DNA of 64,000 nt from Pseudomonas sp. G34 (GCF_031119625.1 NZ_JAVHZV010000016.1:186001-250000), one strand, 5' to 3'; shown: positions 1 through 10,252, counted from the first letter of the stretch. Numbers and translations: made by a program. The notes: generated by a model not told the origin, from the sequence alone.

Positions 1-1247
1 TACTGGGCGAACGCCGTGCCGATGTAGCTGCGCAGGTTGTAATCGGAATCCGCCGCGCCGGCCTCGAGATTCTGCTCCTGCAGCCCGGCCGCCAGGCCAA
101 CCCGCCAGGCCTCATCGAGGCGATAGCTGGCGCCGAAGTTGAGGCTGTAGCCATTGCCATCGGCATTGCCGCCGTAGCGGTCATAGTCCAGCCGTTGGCC
201 GCCTCCGTTGACGAAGGTGCGCCACTGACCGACCGCCTGCCAGGCTTGCCAATCCGCCAGCCATTGGGCGCGCAGCTGATCCTGATGGCCACGCAGGGTA
301 CCCAGGGCCATTTCCGGCAACAGGGTGACTTCCCAGGGGGCGGCCAGTAACGAGTAGGCGTAGTCGGCAATCAGGCGCTGGCCGGCAATCGTCGGGTGAA
401 CGCCGTCGTTGAACAGCAATTTCGTCGGGTCCGGTGTGCTGCCATTGAGCCCGAAGATCGGGTTGGGGTTGCTGCAACCGGCGAAGCAGGTGCCGATTAG
501 CGTGGCGCGATCGGCCACCAGGCCGTAGCGGCCAGGATCACCGACCACTTCGGCGAGGTAGAGCGGCATGTTCAAGGCAATCACATTGGCGTCCAGGGTT
601 GCCAATTGACTCACCAGCTCGCTGTTGAAGGCTGCGCCCAATGCGCTGACCTGCCCCTGCAGCGGGCTGCCGAAAAAGTTCGGCGTCAAGCCGAGGTCCG
701 GCAGCACCCACACCATGATGTAGCGCGCGCCCGCCTGTTGCAGCGCCTCGGCGCTGTCCACCAGGCGCCCCGCTGCGGCCTGCGCGCTGGGCCCATCGAT
801 GACCTGAAACTGCAGGAAGTCGTTGCCGCCGCCCGTCAGGTAGTACAAGGCGTTGGGGTCGGCTCGGCCACCCGTGGACTGCAGATAACCGCCGGGCCCG
901 GTGATGGCACCGAGGATCTGATCGGTTCGGTAGCCGCCGACCGCCCAGTTGTTGCCACCGTCCACGGTATTGGCCGAGCCCAGGCCGGGGCCCGGCAGCC
1001 CGAGTGCATTGCCCAGCAGCATGGGTGACACCTCACCGAATACTTCACCACTGCCATCCTGGTAGGTCGGGCCGGTACGGTTGGTGAAACGAGTGGTCGC
1101 ACCTGCCGGGCCATCGGCATCGGCAAACCACCCGGCATCACTGAGGCTGTCACCAAGTACGTAGAGGCCGCTGTATGGCGCGGCACAAAGGGAGCTGGCA
1201 CTGGCCAGCAGACAGGCAGCCGCGAGCGGCGTGAGGAAGGGTTGCAT
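1..1247 (-). CDS. estA: GDSL autotransporter esterase EstA, 3' end cut by window edge
   Basis: Only the first 415 residues lie in the window; the gene runs off the left edge. It is a GDSL-family esterase exported to the outer membrane as an autotransporter. A signal peptide (about residues 1-23, ending near LCAA) is followed by block I GDSLSD with nucleophile Ser34, a GGNDF block near residue 140, and NDGVHPT carrying Asp281 and His284 of the catalytic triad. After about residue 330 the sequence changes to the linker and start of the C-terminal beta-barrel. The start has an AAAGGA ribosome-binding site. In Pseudomonas, EstA affects rhamnolipid production and motility (family knowledge). The purC terminator separates it from the next gene. 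Confidence 0.9.
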   Translation of the reverse strand, partial: MQPFLTPLAAACLLASASSLCAAPYSGLYVLGDSLSDAGWFADADGPAGATTRFTNRTGPTYQDGSGEVFGEVSPMLLGNALGLPGPGLGSANTVDGGNNWAVGGYRTDQILGAITGPGGYLQSTGGRADPNALYYLTGGGNDFLQFQVIDGPSAQAAAGRLVDSAEALQQAGARYIMVWVLPDLGLTPNFFGSPLQGQVSALGAAFNSELVSQLATLDANVIALNMPLYLAEVVGDPGRYGLVADRATLIGTCFAGCSNPNPIFGLNGSTPDPTKLLFNDGVHPTIAGQRLIADYAYSLLAAPWEVTLLPEMALGTLRGHQDQLRAQWLADWQAWQAVGQWRTFVNGGGQRLDYDRYGGNADGNGYSLNFGASYRLDEAWRVGLAAGLQEQNLEAGAADSDYNLRSYIGTAFAQ

Positions 1248-1332
1248 GGCAAGTCCTTTTATTATTGGAGTGAACCGCTCGACAAATGTAGCCAGTGTTC
1301 GATGCAAGCGCAGCCTGATGGATAAAAACGAA

Positions 1333-1366
1333 AACGCCGCCGTTACCTGGCGGTAACGGCGGCGTT
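1333..1366 (-). terminator. Rho-independent terminator after purC
   Basis: A perfect 15-bp stem (1333-1347 with 1352-1366) and four-base loop follow the purC stop on the minus strand and run into a T-rich tract (TTCGTTTTTATC in minus-strand sense). Confidence 0.88.
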
Positions 1367-1382
1367 TGCTGGCAATACGTGA

Positions 1383-2249
1383 TCAGCGGGTCAGGCGGGT
1401 CAGCGCTTCGCGGTACTTGTCGGCGGTCTTCTGGGCGACGTCGGCCGGTACGGCCGGCGCTGGCGGCTCCTTGTTCCAGCCGGTGGACTCCAGCCAGTCG
1501 CGCACGAATTGCTTGTCGAAGCTCGGCGGGTTGCTGCCTTCGGCGTAGCTGTCGGCGGGCCAGAAGCGGCTGGAGTCGGGGGTCAGCACCTCGTCCATCA
1601 GGGTCAGGGTGCCGTCTTCGTCGAGGCCGAACTCGAACTTGGTGTCGGCGATGATGATCCCGCGGCTGGCCGCATACTGCACCGCCGCGCTGTACAGGGC
1701 GATGGAGGTTTCGCGTACCTTGGCAGCCAGCTCGGCGCCAATGATCGCCTCGCACTGCGCAAAGCTGATGTTCTCGTCATGGTCGCCCACCGCGGCCTTG
1801 GTCGACGGCGTGAAGATCGGCTCGGGCAGCTTGGCCGCTTCCTTCAGGCCGGCCGGCAGGGCGATGCCGCACACGGTGCCGCTCTTCTGGTATTCCTTCC
1901 AGCCGGAGCCGACGATGTAGCCGCGCACGATGGCTTCCACGGCGACCGGCTTGAGGCGCTTGGCGACCACCGCGCGGCCTTCTACAAGCGGCAGCTCGGC
2001 TGCCGGCACCACGTCTTCGACGCGGTCACCGGTGAAGTGGTTGGGCACCACGTGGGCCAGTTTGTCGAACCAGAAGTTGGAGATGGCGGTGAGGATCTTG
2101 CCCTTCTCCGGGATCGGCTGCTCGAGGATCACGTCGAAGGCCGACAGGCGATCGGTGGCGACCATCAGCATGCGCTTGTCGTCGATCTCGTAGAGGTCGC
2201 GGACTTTGCCCGAATAGATCTTTTTCAGGCTCAGGGAAGGTGTGGTCAT
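1383..2249 (-). CDS. purC: Phosphoribosylaminoimidazole-succinocarboxamide synthase, long form
   Basis: Makes SAICAR from CAIR, aspartate and ATP in purine synthesis. At 288 residues it is about 50 longer than the usual ~236-residue Pseudomonas PurC and belongs to the yeast Ade1/betaproteobacterial type: [10 protein letters not shown] near the N terminus, then [47 protein letters not shown] and [11 protein letters not shown], in Ade1 order. It sits next to bamC-dapA, where P. aeruginosa carries the short form after a metallo-hydrolase gene that is missing here. The bamC terminator lies upstream, so purC is probably its own transcription unit. Whether a short purC also exists elsewhere cannot be seen. 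Confidence 0.95.
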   Translation of the reverse strand: MTTPSLSLKKIYSGKVRDLYEIDDKRMLMVATDRLSAFDVILEQPIPEKGKILTAISNFWFDKLAHVVPNHFTGDRVEDVVPAAELPLVEGRAVVAKRLKPVAVEAIVRGYIVGSGWKEYQKSGTVCGIALPAGLKEAAKLPEPIFTPSTKAAVGDHDENISFAQCEAIIGAELAAKVRETSIALYSAAVQYAASRGIIIADTKFEFGLDEDGTLTLMDEVLTPDSSRFWPADSYAEGSNPPSFDKQFVRDWLESTGWNKEPPAPAVPADVAQKTADKYREALTRLTR

Positions 2250-2352
2250 GTCGAGCTAGCGCCTCGTCGCGGAAAAGTCGCGCCGCATGGCGTCAAAGCA
2301 GACGCGCCACGGCTGTATGGGCGGCAGGAAAACGCCTGCCTGTGAAAACAAA

Positions 2353-2378
2353 AGGCGAAACCCCATGGGGTTTCGCCT
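2353..2378 (-). terminator. Terminator of the dapA-bamC unit
   Basis: A perfect 26-bp palindrome built on GGCGAAACCCC and its complement lies just past the bamC stop. It is followed on the minus strand by a TTTGTTTT tract. Confidence 0.88.
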
Positions 2379-2403
2379 ATCGCCAACCACGTGCCAGGAA
2401 TGC

Positions 2404-3522
2404 CTAGCCGAGGTTCTCCTGGATCATGCCCAGCACCCGGCGGGCCACCTCGGCCGGCGCCACGGTGTTGATGTCCTTCTCGACGGTCACCTGCACGGTG
2501 TCGCCCACGGCGGTCAGGCGAACCTGGTAGCGCTCGGCGCGTGCCTCGACGGCGTCCTTGTCTTCCGAGCCGCCGAACATGCGGCTGAACAGGCCCGGCT
2601 TCTCGTTGGTGCGCTGCGGGCCTTCGGCCAGGTTGACGTAGTAGACGCCGAGGGTGCGGTTGATGTCATCGACGCGCAGGTCAGCCATGCGCAGCGAACG
2701 GCCAACCCCGGACCAGGCGCGGTCGAAATCGGTGCTCAGGTTCAATACCGGGTTGCCGTTGCCATCCTGCGACAGGGCTACGCGGTTTGGCGCATCGAAG
2801 TCGCGGCCGGCCAGCAGCGAAACCGAACCACCCTGCTCCACACCACGGGTCAGGCTGGCCTGCAGCTCGTCGAGCAGCGCGGCGTCGAGGGTCTTGTTGA
2901 CGCTGCGCTCGGTGAACGGCACGTCGGCGTTGCTGCCGGCCGGACGCTGCGCGGTGACCACGAAGATTTCGCTGGTATTGCGCTGCACACCGGGCTCGAG
3001 GCGCACATGCACACGGGTTTCGGTGTTGCTGTCGAGGCCACCGACACGGCCGGCCAGGCGGCTCTGCATGCTGCTCGACAGGGCGTCGAAACGCTGCCAG
3101 TCAGTGCTGAATTCGCCGGTCTGCGGGCGTTCGTCGACGATGCGGAAGCCGCCGTCTTCGAAGAACTGGCGAGCACCAGGCCAGACCTCGGCCGGCACGC
3201 GCTGGGCGACCAGCCAGCTGGAGTCGCCGCTGTTCTGCAGGCTGAACTCGCTGACGTTGTCACTGACGGCCAGCGCCTGTGGGCGCGGCACTTCGTATTC
3301 GCCCTTGGCGTCGCTGTCGCGAATCTGCTGGGGAACCGGCAGCAGCGGGTCGAGGCGCTTGGCCTGGACGTCGGCCGGCAGCTGCATCGGCGCGGTCTGC
3401 CGTGCGGTCAGGTAGTCACTGCCGCGGTCGCGGAAGTAGCCATTTTCGCCCCAGATCCAGCCACAGCCACTGGTGCTGGTGATGATCAGGGCAAGTGCGG
3501 AAAGTCCGGCCAGTCGCTTCAT
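2404..3522 (-). CDS. bamC: Outer-membrane assembly lipoprotein BamC
   Basis: Accessory lipoprotein of the BAM complex that folds beta-barrel proteins into the outer membrane (formerly NlpB). The 372-residue product begins [10 protein letters not shown] and has a lipoprotein signal ending in the lipobox TSGC, giving acylation at about Cys20. The rest is a long periplasmic domain ending near [15 protein letters not shown]. The start at 3522 follows a GAGGAA ribosome-binding site; the reading frame stays open further upstream but has no signal peptide there. It lies 17 bases downstream of dapA and is followed by a strong terminator, so dapA-bamC is an operon, as in E. coli and other pseudomonads. 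Confidence 0.93.
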   Translation of the reverse strand: MKRLAGLSALALIITSTSGCGWIWGENGYFRDRGSDYLTARQTAPMQLPADVQAKRLDPLLPVPQQIRDSDAKGEYEVPRPQALAVSDNVSEFSLQNSGDSSWLVAQRVPAEVWPGARQFFEDGGFRIVDERPQTGEFSTDWQRFDALSSSMQSRLAGRVGGLDSNTETRVHVRLEPGVQRNTSEIFVVTAQRPAGSNADVPFTERSVNKTLDAALLDELQASLTRGVEQGGSVSLLAGRDFDAPNRVALSQDGNGNPVLNLSTDFDRAWSGVGRSLRMADLRVDDINRTLGVYYVNLAEGPQRTNEKPGLFSRMFGGSEDKDAVEARAERYQVRLTAVGDTVQVTVEKDINTVAPAEVARRVLGMIQENLG

Positions 3523-3539
3523 GCGTCGTAATTCCTCGA

Positions 3540-4418
<879 letters not shown>

Positions 4419-4629
4419 GCAACCGCTCCTGCCGAAAAAGAGAGCGGTAATGGTACTGGCGCCACCAGCCTTGCACAAGCGACCAGATGGCTGTAGTTAC
4501 CGGCATTACGCGCGCTCGGCAGCACGGCCGAGCATATCTGGTCATTCCCCTGGCGGGCGCTTTTCGCTACCCTGCGAGTTTGTTTGGCGCTGTCTATAGC
4601 GCCGGGCGTTCAACGTTTAGGAAGGCTGC

Positions 4630-5187
4630 ATGTCCACCCCCCCAGTTCGCGAACAATTTCTCGTCATCAGCGCCCTCGGCAGCAATGCCATGGAGCTGAC
4701 CAATGTGCTGTGCCGGGCCAGCCATGAAAACCGCTGCGCGGTCATCAGCACGCGCCTGAGCCGCCACGGCGAGCTCAGTGCGCTGGTGCTGCAGATTTCC
4801 GGCAGCTGGGATGCCCTGGCGCGGCTGGAAGCCGGCCTGCCTGCGCTGGCCAAGAAGCACGAGTTCACCGCCAACGTGATCCGCAGCGCCGCCCAGGAAG
4901 TCCGCCCCCAGGCGCTGCCTTACGTGGCCTACGTGAGCTCGGTGTACCGCCCGGACATCCTCAACGAGCTGTGCCAGTTCTTCATCGACCACCGTGTCGA
5001 GCTCGAGGCGCTGACCTGCGACACCTACCAGGCGCCGCAGACCGGCGGCACCATGCTCAACGCCACGCTGACCGTCACCCTGCCAGCGGGCACCCAGATC
5101 AGTTGGCTGCGCGACCAGTTCCTGGATTTCGCCGACGCGCTGAACCTGGATGCCCTGATCGAACCCTGGCGCCCCCAGAATCCATAA
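4630..5187 (+). CDS. gcvR: GcvR-family ACT-domain regulator
   Basis: A 185-residue protein made of two ACT domains (roughly residues 8-85 and 95-175), matching the GcvR family. In E. coli, GcvR binds the activator GcvA and represses glycine cleavage genes. No DNA-binding motif is visible, consistent with action through a protein partner. The start follows AGGAAG. The bcp start is only 12 bases downstream, an arrangement shared with many proteobacteria, so the two genes are probably co-transcribed. Confidence 0.85.
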   Translation: MSTPPVREQFLVISALGSNAMELTNVLCRASHENRCAVISTRLSRHGELSALVLQISGSWDALARLEAGLPALAKKHEFTANVIRSAAQEVRPQALPYVAYVSSVYRPDILNELCQFFIDHRVELEALTCDTYQAPQTGGTMLNATLTVTLPAGTQISWLRDQFLDFADALNLDALIEPWRPQNP

Positions 5188-5199
5188 GGAGCCCTACCC

Positions 5200-5670
5200 A
5201 TGGCCATCGCTATCGATTCCCCCGTTGCCGACTTCAGCGCCCCGGCCACCGGCGGTGATTTCAACCTGGCGGCCCACAAGGGCAAGCAACTGGTGATCTA
5301 CTTCTACCCGAAGGACAACACCCCCGGCTGCACCACCCAGGGCCAGGGCTTTCGCGATGCCCATGAGGCTTTCGCCGCCGCCAACACGGTGATCGTCGGG
5401 GTGTCCCGCGACAGCCTGAAGACCCACGAGAACTTCAAGGCCAAGCAGGGCTTTCCCTTCGAGCTGATCTGCGACAAGGACGAAAGCGTCTGCAACCTGT
5501 TCGACGTGATCAAGCTCAAGAAGCTCTACGGCAAGGAATACCTGGGCATCGACCGCAGCACTTTCCTGATCGACAAGAACGGCGTGCTGCGTCAGCAATG
5601 GCGCGGGGTGAAAGTGCCCGGCCATGTCGACGAGGTACTGGCCGCCGCCCAGGCCCTGAACAAAGCCTGA
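5200..5670 (+). CDS. bcp: Thioredoxin-dependent peroxiredoxin, Bcp/PrxQ family
   Basis: Cytoplasmic thiol peroxidase of 156 residues that reduces hydrogen peroxide and organic peroxides. The peroxidatic cysteine is Cys44 in TPGCTTQ. The resolving cysteine found five residues later in E. coli Bcp is Gln49 here, so recycling must use another thiol: Cys91, Cys98 or an external partner. The remaining core, including GVSRDS and DRSTFLIDKNG, is standard. An AAGGAG site precedes the ATG, and a terminator follows the stop. Confidence 0.94.
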   Translation: MAIAIDSPVADFSAPATGGDFNLAAHKGKQLVIYFYPKDNTPGCTTQGQGFRDAHEAFAAANTVIVGVSRDSLKTHENFKAKQGFPFELICDKDESVCNLFDVIKLKKLYGKEYLGIDRSTFLIDKNGVLRQQWRGVKVPGHVDEVLAAAQALNKA

Positions 5671-5680
5671 TACATATGCA

Positions 5681-5706
5681 AAATGCCGCTCGAGAGCGGC
5701 ATTTTT
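5681..5706 (+). terminator. Terminator after bcp
   Basis: A 10-bp stem (5681-5690 with 5695-5704) with a four-base loop sits 11 bases past the bcp stop and is followed by TTTTTG. The convergent TusA-like gene ends beyond it, so it may work in both directions. Confidence 0.85.
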
Positions 5707-5729
5707 GTTGGTGCAGGGTCAGGCGTGCA

Positions 5730-5981
5730 TCACGCTTTACGCAACCAGTAGCGAAACACCCCGCCCTCGTTTTCCTCGCGCAGCAGCGCGTGCCCGGCCA
5801 GGCGCGCGAAGGCCCGAAAGTCGCGCTGCGACCCGGCATCCGTGGCCGACACCTTGAGCACCTCGCCACTGGCCAGGCCATTGAGCGCCACCTTGGCCTT
5901 GAGCAGCGGCAGCGGGCAATTCAGCCCACAGGCATCCAGCTCGGCCTGATGCTCGCCCTGCCAACTCGACAAATCACTCAT
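5730..5981 (-). CDS. TusA/SirA-family sulfurtransferase-like protein (PA1006-like)
   Basis: A small 83-residue protein with the TusA family core ACGLNCPLPLLKAK near residues 17-30, which holds the CPxP motif with the persulfide-carrying cysteine. Family members shuttle sulfur for tRNA thiolation, molybdenum cofactor or Fe-S related processes. By position next to the M48 protease and bcp it corresponds to P. aeruginosa PA1006, which has been linked to molybdenum homeostasis. The exact sulfur acceptor cannot be read from sequence. A GGAGGG site precedes the ATG. The divergent protease gene starts 110 bases away. Confidence 0.85.
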   Translation of the reverse strand: MSDLSSWQGEHQAELDACGLNCPLPLLKAKVALNGLASGEVLKVSATDAGSQRDFRAFARLAGHALLREENEGGVFRYWLRKA

Positions 5982-6091
5982 ACCACCCTCCGGTTTTGCA
6001 GGCCGACAGCATAACCCAAGGCCCGCTGGCGCTGGTCAGGCAAGTGCCCACCCGGCTACAGTACGGCACTGATCCAACAAGAGCCTTGTGC

Positions 6092-7528
6092 ATGAATGTT
6101 CTGCGCCCCACCCTGCTGACGCTCGCCTGCCTGCTGGCACAACCGGCCATGGCCAGCGACCTGCCCTCCCTCGGCGACGCCAGCTCCGCGCTGGTGTCTC
6201 CGCAACAGGAATACCAGCTGGGCCGCGCCTGGCTGAGCATCGTGCGTGGCCAGGTCAGCCAGCTGTCGGATCCGCAGCTCAAGGACTTCGTCGAAAGCAG
6301 CGTCTACCGCCTGGCCGAGACCAGCCAGGTACAGGACCGGCGTCTCGAGTTCGTGCTGCTCAACAGCCCGCAGATCAACGCCTTCGCCGCCCCCGGCGGG
6401 ATCATCGGCGTCAACGGCGGGCTGTTCCTGTATGCGCAGACCGAAGGCGAATACGCCTCGGTGCTGGCCCACGAACTGGCGCACTTGTCGCAGCGCCACT
6501 TCGCCCGTGGCCTGGAAGCCCAGCAACGCATGCAGCTGCCGGTGATGGCGGCCATGCTCGCCGGTATCGTCGCCGCTGCCGCCGGTGCCGGTGATGCCGG
6601 TATCGCCGCCATCGCCTCGACCCAGGCGGCGGCCATTCAGGAGCAGCGGCGCTTCTCCCGGCAGAACGAGCAGGAGGCCGACCGAATCGGCCTGATCAAC
6701 CTGGAGAAAGCCGGCTACGACCCGCGCTCGATGCCGAGCATGTTCGAACGCCTGATGCGGCAGTACCGCTATGACCGTATGCCGCCGGAGTTCCTGCTCA
6801 CCCACCCGGTTTCCGAATCGCGCATCGCCGATACCCGCAACCGCGCCGAGCAGCTCCCTGGCGGCGGTACCGAAGACAGCCTGCGCTACCAGTTGATGCG
6901 CGCCCGCGTGCAGCTGACCTACGAAGAAACCCCCGGCATCGCCGCCAAGCGCTTCCGCGCCCAGCTCGATGAAAACCCGAACATGGACACCGCCCGCTAC
7001 GGCCTGGCCATCGCGCTCACCAAGGGTGGTCAGTTCGACGAAGCGCGCGACATCCTCGCGCCATTGCTGCAGAAGGCGCCCAACGACATCACCTACAACC
7101 TGGCGCAGATCAGCCTGGACTCGGCGGCCAATCGCCTGCCGGCCACCGAGCAACGGGTAAACCGCCTGCTCGAGCTGTACCCCAACAATTACCCGGTCAA
7201 CCAGGCGCGCATCGACCTGCTGCTCAAGCAACGCAAGATCCCTGCCGCCGAACAGGCGCTCAACGACCTGCTCAAGCGGCGCATGAAGGATCCGGATGTC
7301 TGGTATCAGGTGGCGGAAGTGCGCGGGCTGAGCGGCAATACCATCGGCCTGCACCAGGCCCGGGCCGAGTATTTCGCTCTGGTCGGCGACTTCAACCAGG
7401 CCATCGAACAGCTCGACTTCGCCAAGCGTCGCGCGGCCAACAACTTCCAGATGGCCTCACGCATCGACGCGCGGCAGAAGGAGTTGATCGAAGAGAAGCG
7501 GATGACCGAGGAAATGCTGCGCGGCTGA
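6092..7528 (+). CDS. bepA: Periplasmic M48 metalloprotease with TPR repeats, BepA-like
   Basis: A 478-residue periplasmic zinc protease of the BepA/YfgC type, which supports outer-membrane barrel assembly and removes stalled substrates. A signal peptide ends at PAMA (about residue 21). The zinc site is HELAH at 127-131 with the third ligand probably Glu193 in EQEAD. TPR-like helices fill roughly residues 300-470. The ATG at 6092 was chosen because the signal peptide begins there; the open frame extending upstream to 5996 looks non-coding. The ribosome-binding site is weak. The gene converges on nadA across a long palindrome. Confidence 0.92.
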   Translation: MNVLRPTLLTLACLLAQPAMASDLPSLGDASSALVSPQQEYQLGRAWLSIVRGQVSQLSDPQLKDFVESSVYRLAETSQVQDRRLEFVLLNSPQINAFAAPGGIIGVNGGLFLYAQTEGEYASVLAHELAHLSQRHFARGLEAQQRMQLPVMAAMLAGIVAAAAGAGDAGIAAIASTQAAAIQEQRRFSRQNEQEADRIGLINLEKAGYDPRSMPSMFERLMRQYRYDRMPPEFLLTHPVSESRIADTRNRAEQLPGGGTEDSLRYQLMRARVQLTYEETPGIAAKRFRAQLDENPNMDTARYGLAIALTKGGQFDEARDILAPLLQKAPNDITYNLAQISLDSAANRLPATEQRVNRLLELYPNNYPVNQARIDLLLKQRKIPAAEQALNDLLKRRMKDPDVWYQVAEVRGLSGNTIGLHQARAEYFALVGDFNQAIEQLDFAKRRAANNFQMASRIDARQKELIEEKRMTEEMLRG

Positions 7529-7539
7529 TGGCGCAGCAC

Positions 7540-7579
7540 TCGGCTGCACCAACTATCGACCGATAGTCCGTGCAGCCGA
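7540..7579. terminator. Interrupted palindrome between convergent bepA and nadA
   Basis: Outer arms of 10 bp (7540-7549 and 7570-7579) enclose a second inverted repeat at 7552-7567, giving an almost continuous stem. It lies between two convergent stops. There is no T tract on either side, so it may be a weak bidirectional terminator or an mRNA 3'-end stabilising hairpin. Confidence 0.55.
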
Positions 7580-7582
7580 TGG

Positions 7583-8641
7583 TCAGGCGTTGCCGGCGAG
7601 CTTCAGGCGGGCAGCCTGGGTAAAGTCCAGCATGCGCTTGAGCGGCTTGATGGCCCGCGGAATCAACGCCGAATCCACGAACACTTCGTTGCTGCCTTCG
7701 CGCAGGCACTGCAGGGTGCGCTGCAGGGTGTTCATGGCCATCCACGGGCAGTTGGCGCAGCTGCGGCACGCCGCACCATTGCCGGCGGTCGGCGCCGCCA
7801 CGAATTCCTTGTCCGGGCACAGCTGCTGCATCTTGTAGAAGATGCCGCGGTCGGTGGCGACGATAAAGGTCTTGTTGGGCATGCGCTGGGCGGCGGCGAT
7901 CAGCTGGCTGGTCGAGCCGACCGCATCGGCCAGCTCGATCACCGCGGTTGGCGACTCGGGGTGCACCAGCACCGCGGCGTCGGGGTACAGCGCTTTCATC
8001 TCTTCGAGTTGGCGCGCCTTGAATTCCTCGTGAACGATGCAGGCACCGTCCCAGAGCAGCATGTCGGCGCCGGTCTTGTTCTGGATGTAGCGGCCCAGGT
8101 GCTGGTCCGGCGCCCAGATGATGCTCTCGCCGTTATCCATCAGGTGCTCGACGATCTCCACCGCGCAGCTGGAGGTTACCACCCAGTCGGCACGCGCCTT
8201 CACGGCAGCCGAGGTATTGGCGTAGACCACCACGGTGCGCTGCGGATGCTGGTCGCAGAATGCGGCGAACTCATCGACCGGACAACCCAGATCCAGCGAG
8301 CAGGTCGCCTCCAGGGTCGGCATCAGTACGCGCTTTTCCGGGTTGAGGATCTTCGCCGTCTCGCCCATGAACTTGACGCCAGCCACCAGCACGGTCTGCG
8401 CCGCATGCTGGTTGCCGAAGCGCGCCATCTCCAGGGAGTCGGACACGCAGCCGCCGGTCTCTTCGGCCAGCGCCTGGAGCACCGGGTCGCAGTAATAATG
8501 GGCGACCAGAACGGCATTCTGGCGCTTCAGCTCCTTGCCAATTTCATCACGGTAGAACGCTTCCTGCTCCGCCGTCAGCGTCTCTGGCTGCTTGGCATCG
8601 AGGTGAGCCTGGACAAGAAGTCGTTCGGCAATGTGCGTCAT
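7583..8641 (-). CDS. nadA: Quinolinate synthase A
   Basis: Fe-S enzyme that condenses iminoaspartate with dihydroxyacetone phosphate to quinolinate in de novo NAD synthesis. The 352-residue product shows VAHYYCDP near the N terminus and the conserved cysteine contexts [22 protein letters not shown] and [13 protein letters not shown] that supply the [4Fe-4S] ligands. Length and ends match the bacterial family. The Shine-Dalgarno sequence is weak. It is divergent from ilvE across about 380 bases. Confidence 0.96.
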   Translation of the reverse strand: MTHIAERLLVQAHLDAKQPETLTAEQEAFYRDEIGKELKRQNAVLVAHYYCDPVLQALAEETGGCVSDSLEMARFGNQHAAQTVLVAGVKFMGETAKILNPEKRVLMPTLEATCSLDLGCPVDEFAAFCDQHPQRTVVVYANTSAAVKARADWVVTSSCAVEIVEHLMDNGESIIWAPDQHLGRYIQNKTGADMLLWDGACIVHEEFKARQLEEMKALYPDAAVLVHPESPTAVIELADAVGSTSQLIAAAQRMPNKTFIVATDRGIFYKMQQLCPDKEFVAAPTAGNGAACRSCANCPWMAMNTLQRTLQCLREGSNEVFVDSALIPRAIKPLKRMLDFTQAARLKLAGNA

Positions 8642-9022
8642 GTCGTCAGGGCCTATCGAGGTCTATCTGCACGGGACGTGGAGTATACCGCCAGACGCGT
8701 TGCGCCGGTCGGCCCATGCACGACCGAGGCGCCCGACAGTGGGCGGCGCAGGCGTTGCGCGGGCGCGCATGGTAAGGGCATTGGCGAGGTTTTTTCAATC
8801 TCGCCCCCACCGGCAGGCGCGACACCGGTTGATCGCCGCGATAATCCACCGCATCATCACCACCAAGGCCATCGTTAATCCGTCAGGCGAGCCTCCATCG
8901 GGCCTGACCAACCATGCAGCCCACCCTTTTACCTGACCACACAAGCCTGGGCCTGTGTGATCACCCTGAAAAATCAACGGACATACGCACGCCGCAGTGG
9001 CCGTTCAGCGATTGAGGATGTC
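8642..9022 (+). promoter_or_regulatory. Long nadA-ilvE divergent region with possible ilvE leader
   Basis: This 381-base gap holds no obvious gene. A possible short frame (ATG 8769 to TGA 8934-8936) contains an Ile-rich run at about 8833-8877, encoding IIHRIITTKAIV. It is followed by two hairpins, 8882-8908 (7-bp stem) and 8938-8959 (6+3 bp). A further hairpin GGCGAG/CTCGCC lies at 8783-8805. The layout suggests an attenuator for the branched-chain aminotransferase gene, but the candidate start has no clear ribosome-binding site and neither hairpin ends in a T tract. The same bases read in another frame give four histidines, so this is tentative. Confidence 0.35.
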
Positions 9023-10042
9023 ATGGCTTACGAAAACATCGAATGGGACAAGCTGGGTTTCGACTACATCAAGACCGACCAGCGCTACCTGTCGCACTGG
9101 CGCGACGGTGAGTGGGATCAGGGCACGCTGACCGAAGACAACGTGCTGCACATCAGTGAAGGCTCCACCGCCCTGCACTACGGCCAGCAGTGCTTCGAGG
9201 GCCTCAAGGCCTACCGCTGCAAGGACGGTTCGATCAACTTGTTCCGCCCCGACCAGAACGCCCTGCGCATGCAGCGCAGCTGCGCGCGCCTGCTGATGCC
9301 GGCGCCGTCGACCGAGCAGTTCATCGAAGCCTGCAAGCAGGTGGTCAAGGCCAACGAGCGCTTCATCCCGCCGTACGGCTCGGGCGGCGCGCTGTACCTG
9401 CGCCCCTTCGTGATCGGTGTGGGCGACAACATCGGCGTGCGCACGGCTCCCGAGTTCATCTTCTCGGTGTTCTGCATCCCGGTCGGCCCGTACTTCAAGG
9501 GCGGCATGAAGCCGAACAACTTCGTGATCTCCAGCTACGATCGCGCCGCCCCCCAGGGCACCGGTGCGGCCAAGGTCGGCGGCAACTATGCAGCCAGCCT
9601 GATGCCCGGCTCCCAGGCCAAGAAGAACAACTTCGCCGACTGCATCTACCTCGATCCGCAGACCCACACCAAGATCGAGGAAGTGGGCTCGGCGAACTTC
9701 TTCGCCATTACCCATAACGACGAATTCGTCACCCCGAAATCGCCATCGGTATTGCCGGGCATCACTCGCCTGTCGCTGATCGAACTGGCCCAGAGCCGCC
9801 TGGGCCTGAAGGTCATCGAAGGCGACGTGCTGATCGATAACCTGGGCGATTTCAAGGAAGCCGGCGCCTGCGGCACCGCTGCGGTGATCACGCCGATCGG
9901 CGGCATCGAGTACAACGGCAAGCTGCACGTGTTCTACAGCGAGAAGGAAGTCGGCCCGGTGGTCAGCCGCCTGTATGCCGAACTCACTGGCGTGCAGTCC
10001 GGCGACATCGAAGCGCCGCAAGGCTGGATCGTCAAGGTGTAA
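9023..10042 (+). CDS. ilvE: Branched-chain amino acid aminotransferase (class IV PLP)
   Basis: Transfers amino groups between glutamate and the keto acids of Ile, Leu and Val. The 339-residue product is the longer BCAT form; it has HYGQQCFEGLKAYR near residue 52, the PLP-binding Lys184 in GAAKVGGNYA, GSANFF and GACGTAAVITPIG. The ATG at 9023 follows GAGGA and gives the family N terminus MAYENIEWDKLGF; the longer open frame from 8957 does not. It lies between nadA and tRNA-Lys, where P. aeruginosa does not have it by my recollection. Two hairpins follow the stop. Confidence 0.93.
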   Translation: MAYENIEWDKLGFDYIKTDQRYLSHWRDGEWDQGTLTEDNVLHISEGSTALHYGQQCFEGLKAYRCKDGSINLFRPDQNALRMQRSCARLLMPAPSTEQFIEACKQVVKANERFIPPYGSGGALYLRPFVIGVGDNIGVRTAPEFIFSVFCIPVGPYFKGGMKPNNFVISSYDRAAPQGTGAAKVGGNYAASLMPGSQAKKNNFADCIYLDPQTHTKIEEVGSANFFAITHNDEFVTPKSPSVLPGITRLSLIELAQSRLGLKVIEGDVLIDNLGDFKEAGACGTAAVITPIGGIEYNGKLHVFYSEKEVGPVVSRLYAELTGVQSGDIEAPQGWIVKV

Positions 10043-10051
10043 GCCGACCTG

Positions 10052-10135
10052 CTGGCAGCTCTCAGGAGCTGCCAGCCCGGCTTCGCGGCACACAAAGCAA
10101 AAAGCCCGAAGCTCTTGCGAGATTCGGGCTTTTTG
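10052..10135 (+). terminator. Tandem hairpins ending the ilvE transcript
   Basis: A perfect 10-bp stem (10052-10061 with 10066-10075) precedes a second stem of 11 bp (10100-10110 with 10123-10133) that runs into TTTTT. The second is a typical intrinsic terminator. Confidence 0.88.
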
Positions 10136-10162
10136 CTGCGCCTTCGCATAGAAGGCTTGATG

Positions 10163-10238
10163 TGGTGGGTCGTGTAGGATTCGAACCTACGACCAATTGG
10201 TTAAAAGCCAACTGCTCTACCAACTGAGCTAACGACCC
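10163..10238 (-). tRNA. tRNA-Lys (anticodon TTT)
   Basis: Read on the minus strand, the 76-nt sequence begins GGGTCGTTAGCTCAG, has the anticodon loop CTTTTAA, the T-loop GGTTCGAATCC and ends in an encoded ACCA. The seven-base acceptor arms GGGTCGT and ACGACCC pair. It lies next to queC as in P. aeruginosa. Confidence 0.97.
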
Positions 10239-10252
10239 GTGGTGCGAGCGGT

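Noticed and set aside
8840..8877. Histidine-operon-type leader (four consecutive His codons)
   Set aside because: The neighbouring gene is ilvE, not a his gene, and the Ile-rich frame over the same bases makes more sense; no start codon with a ribosome-binding site supports the His frame.
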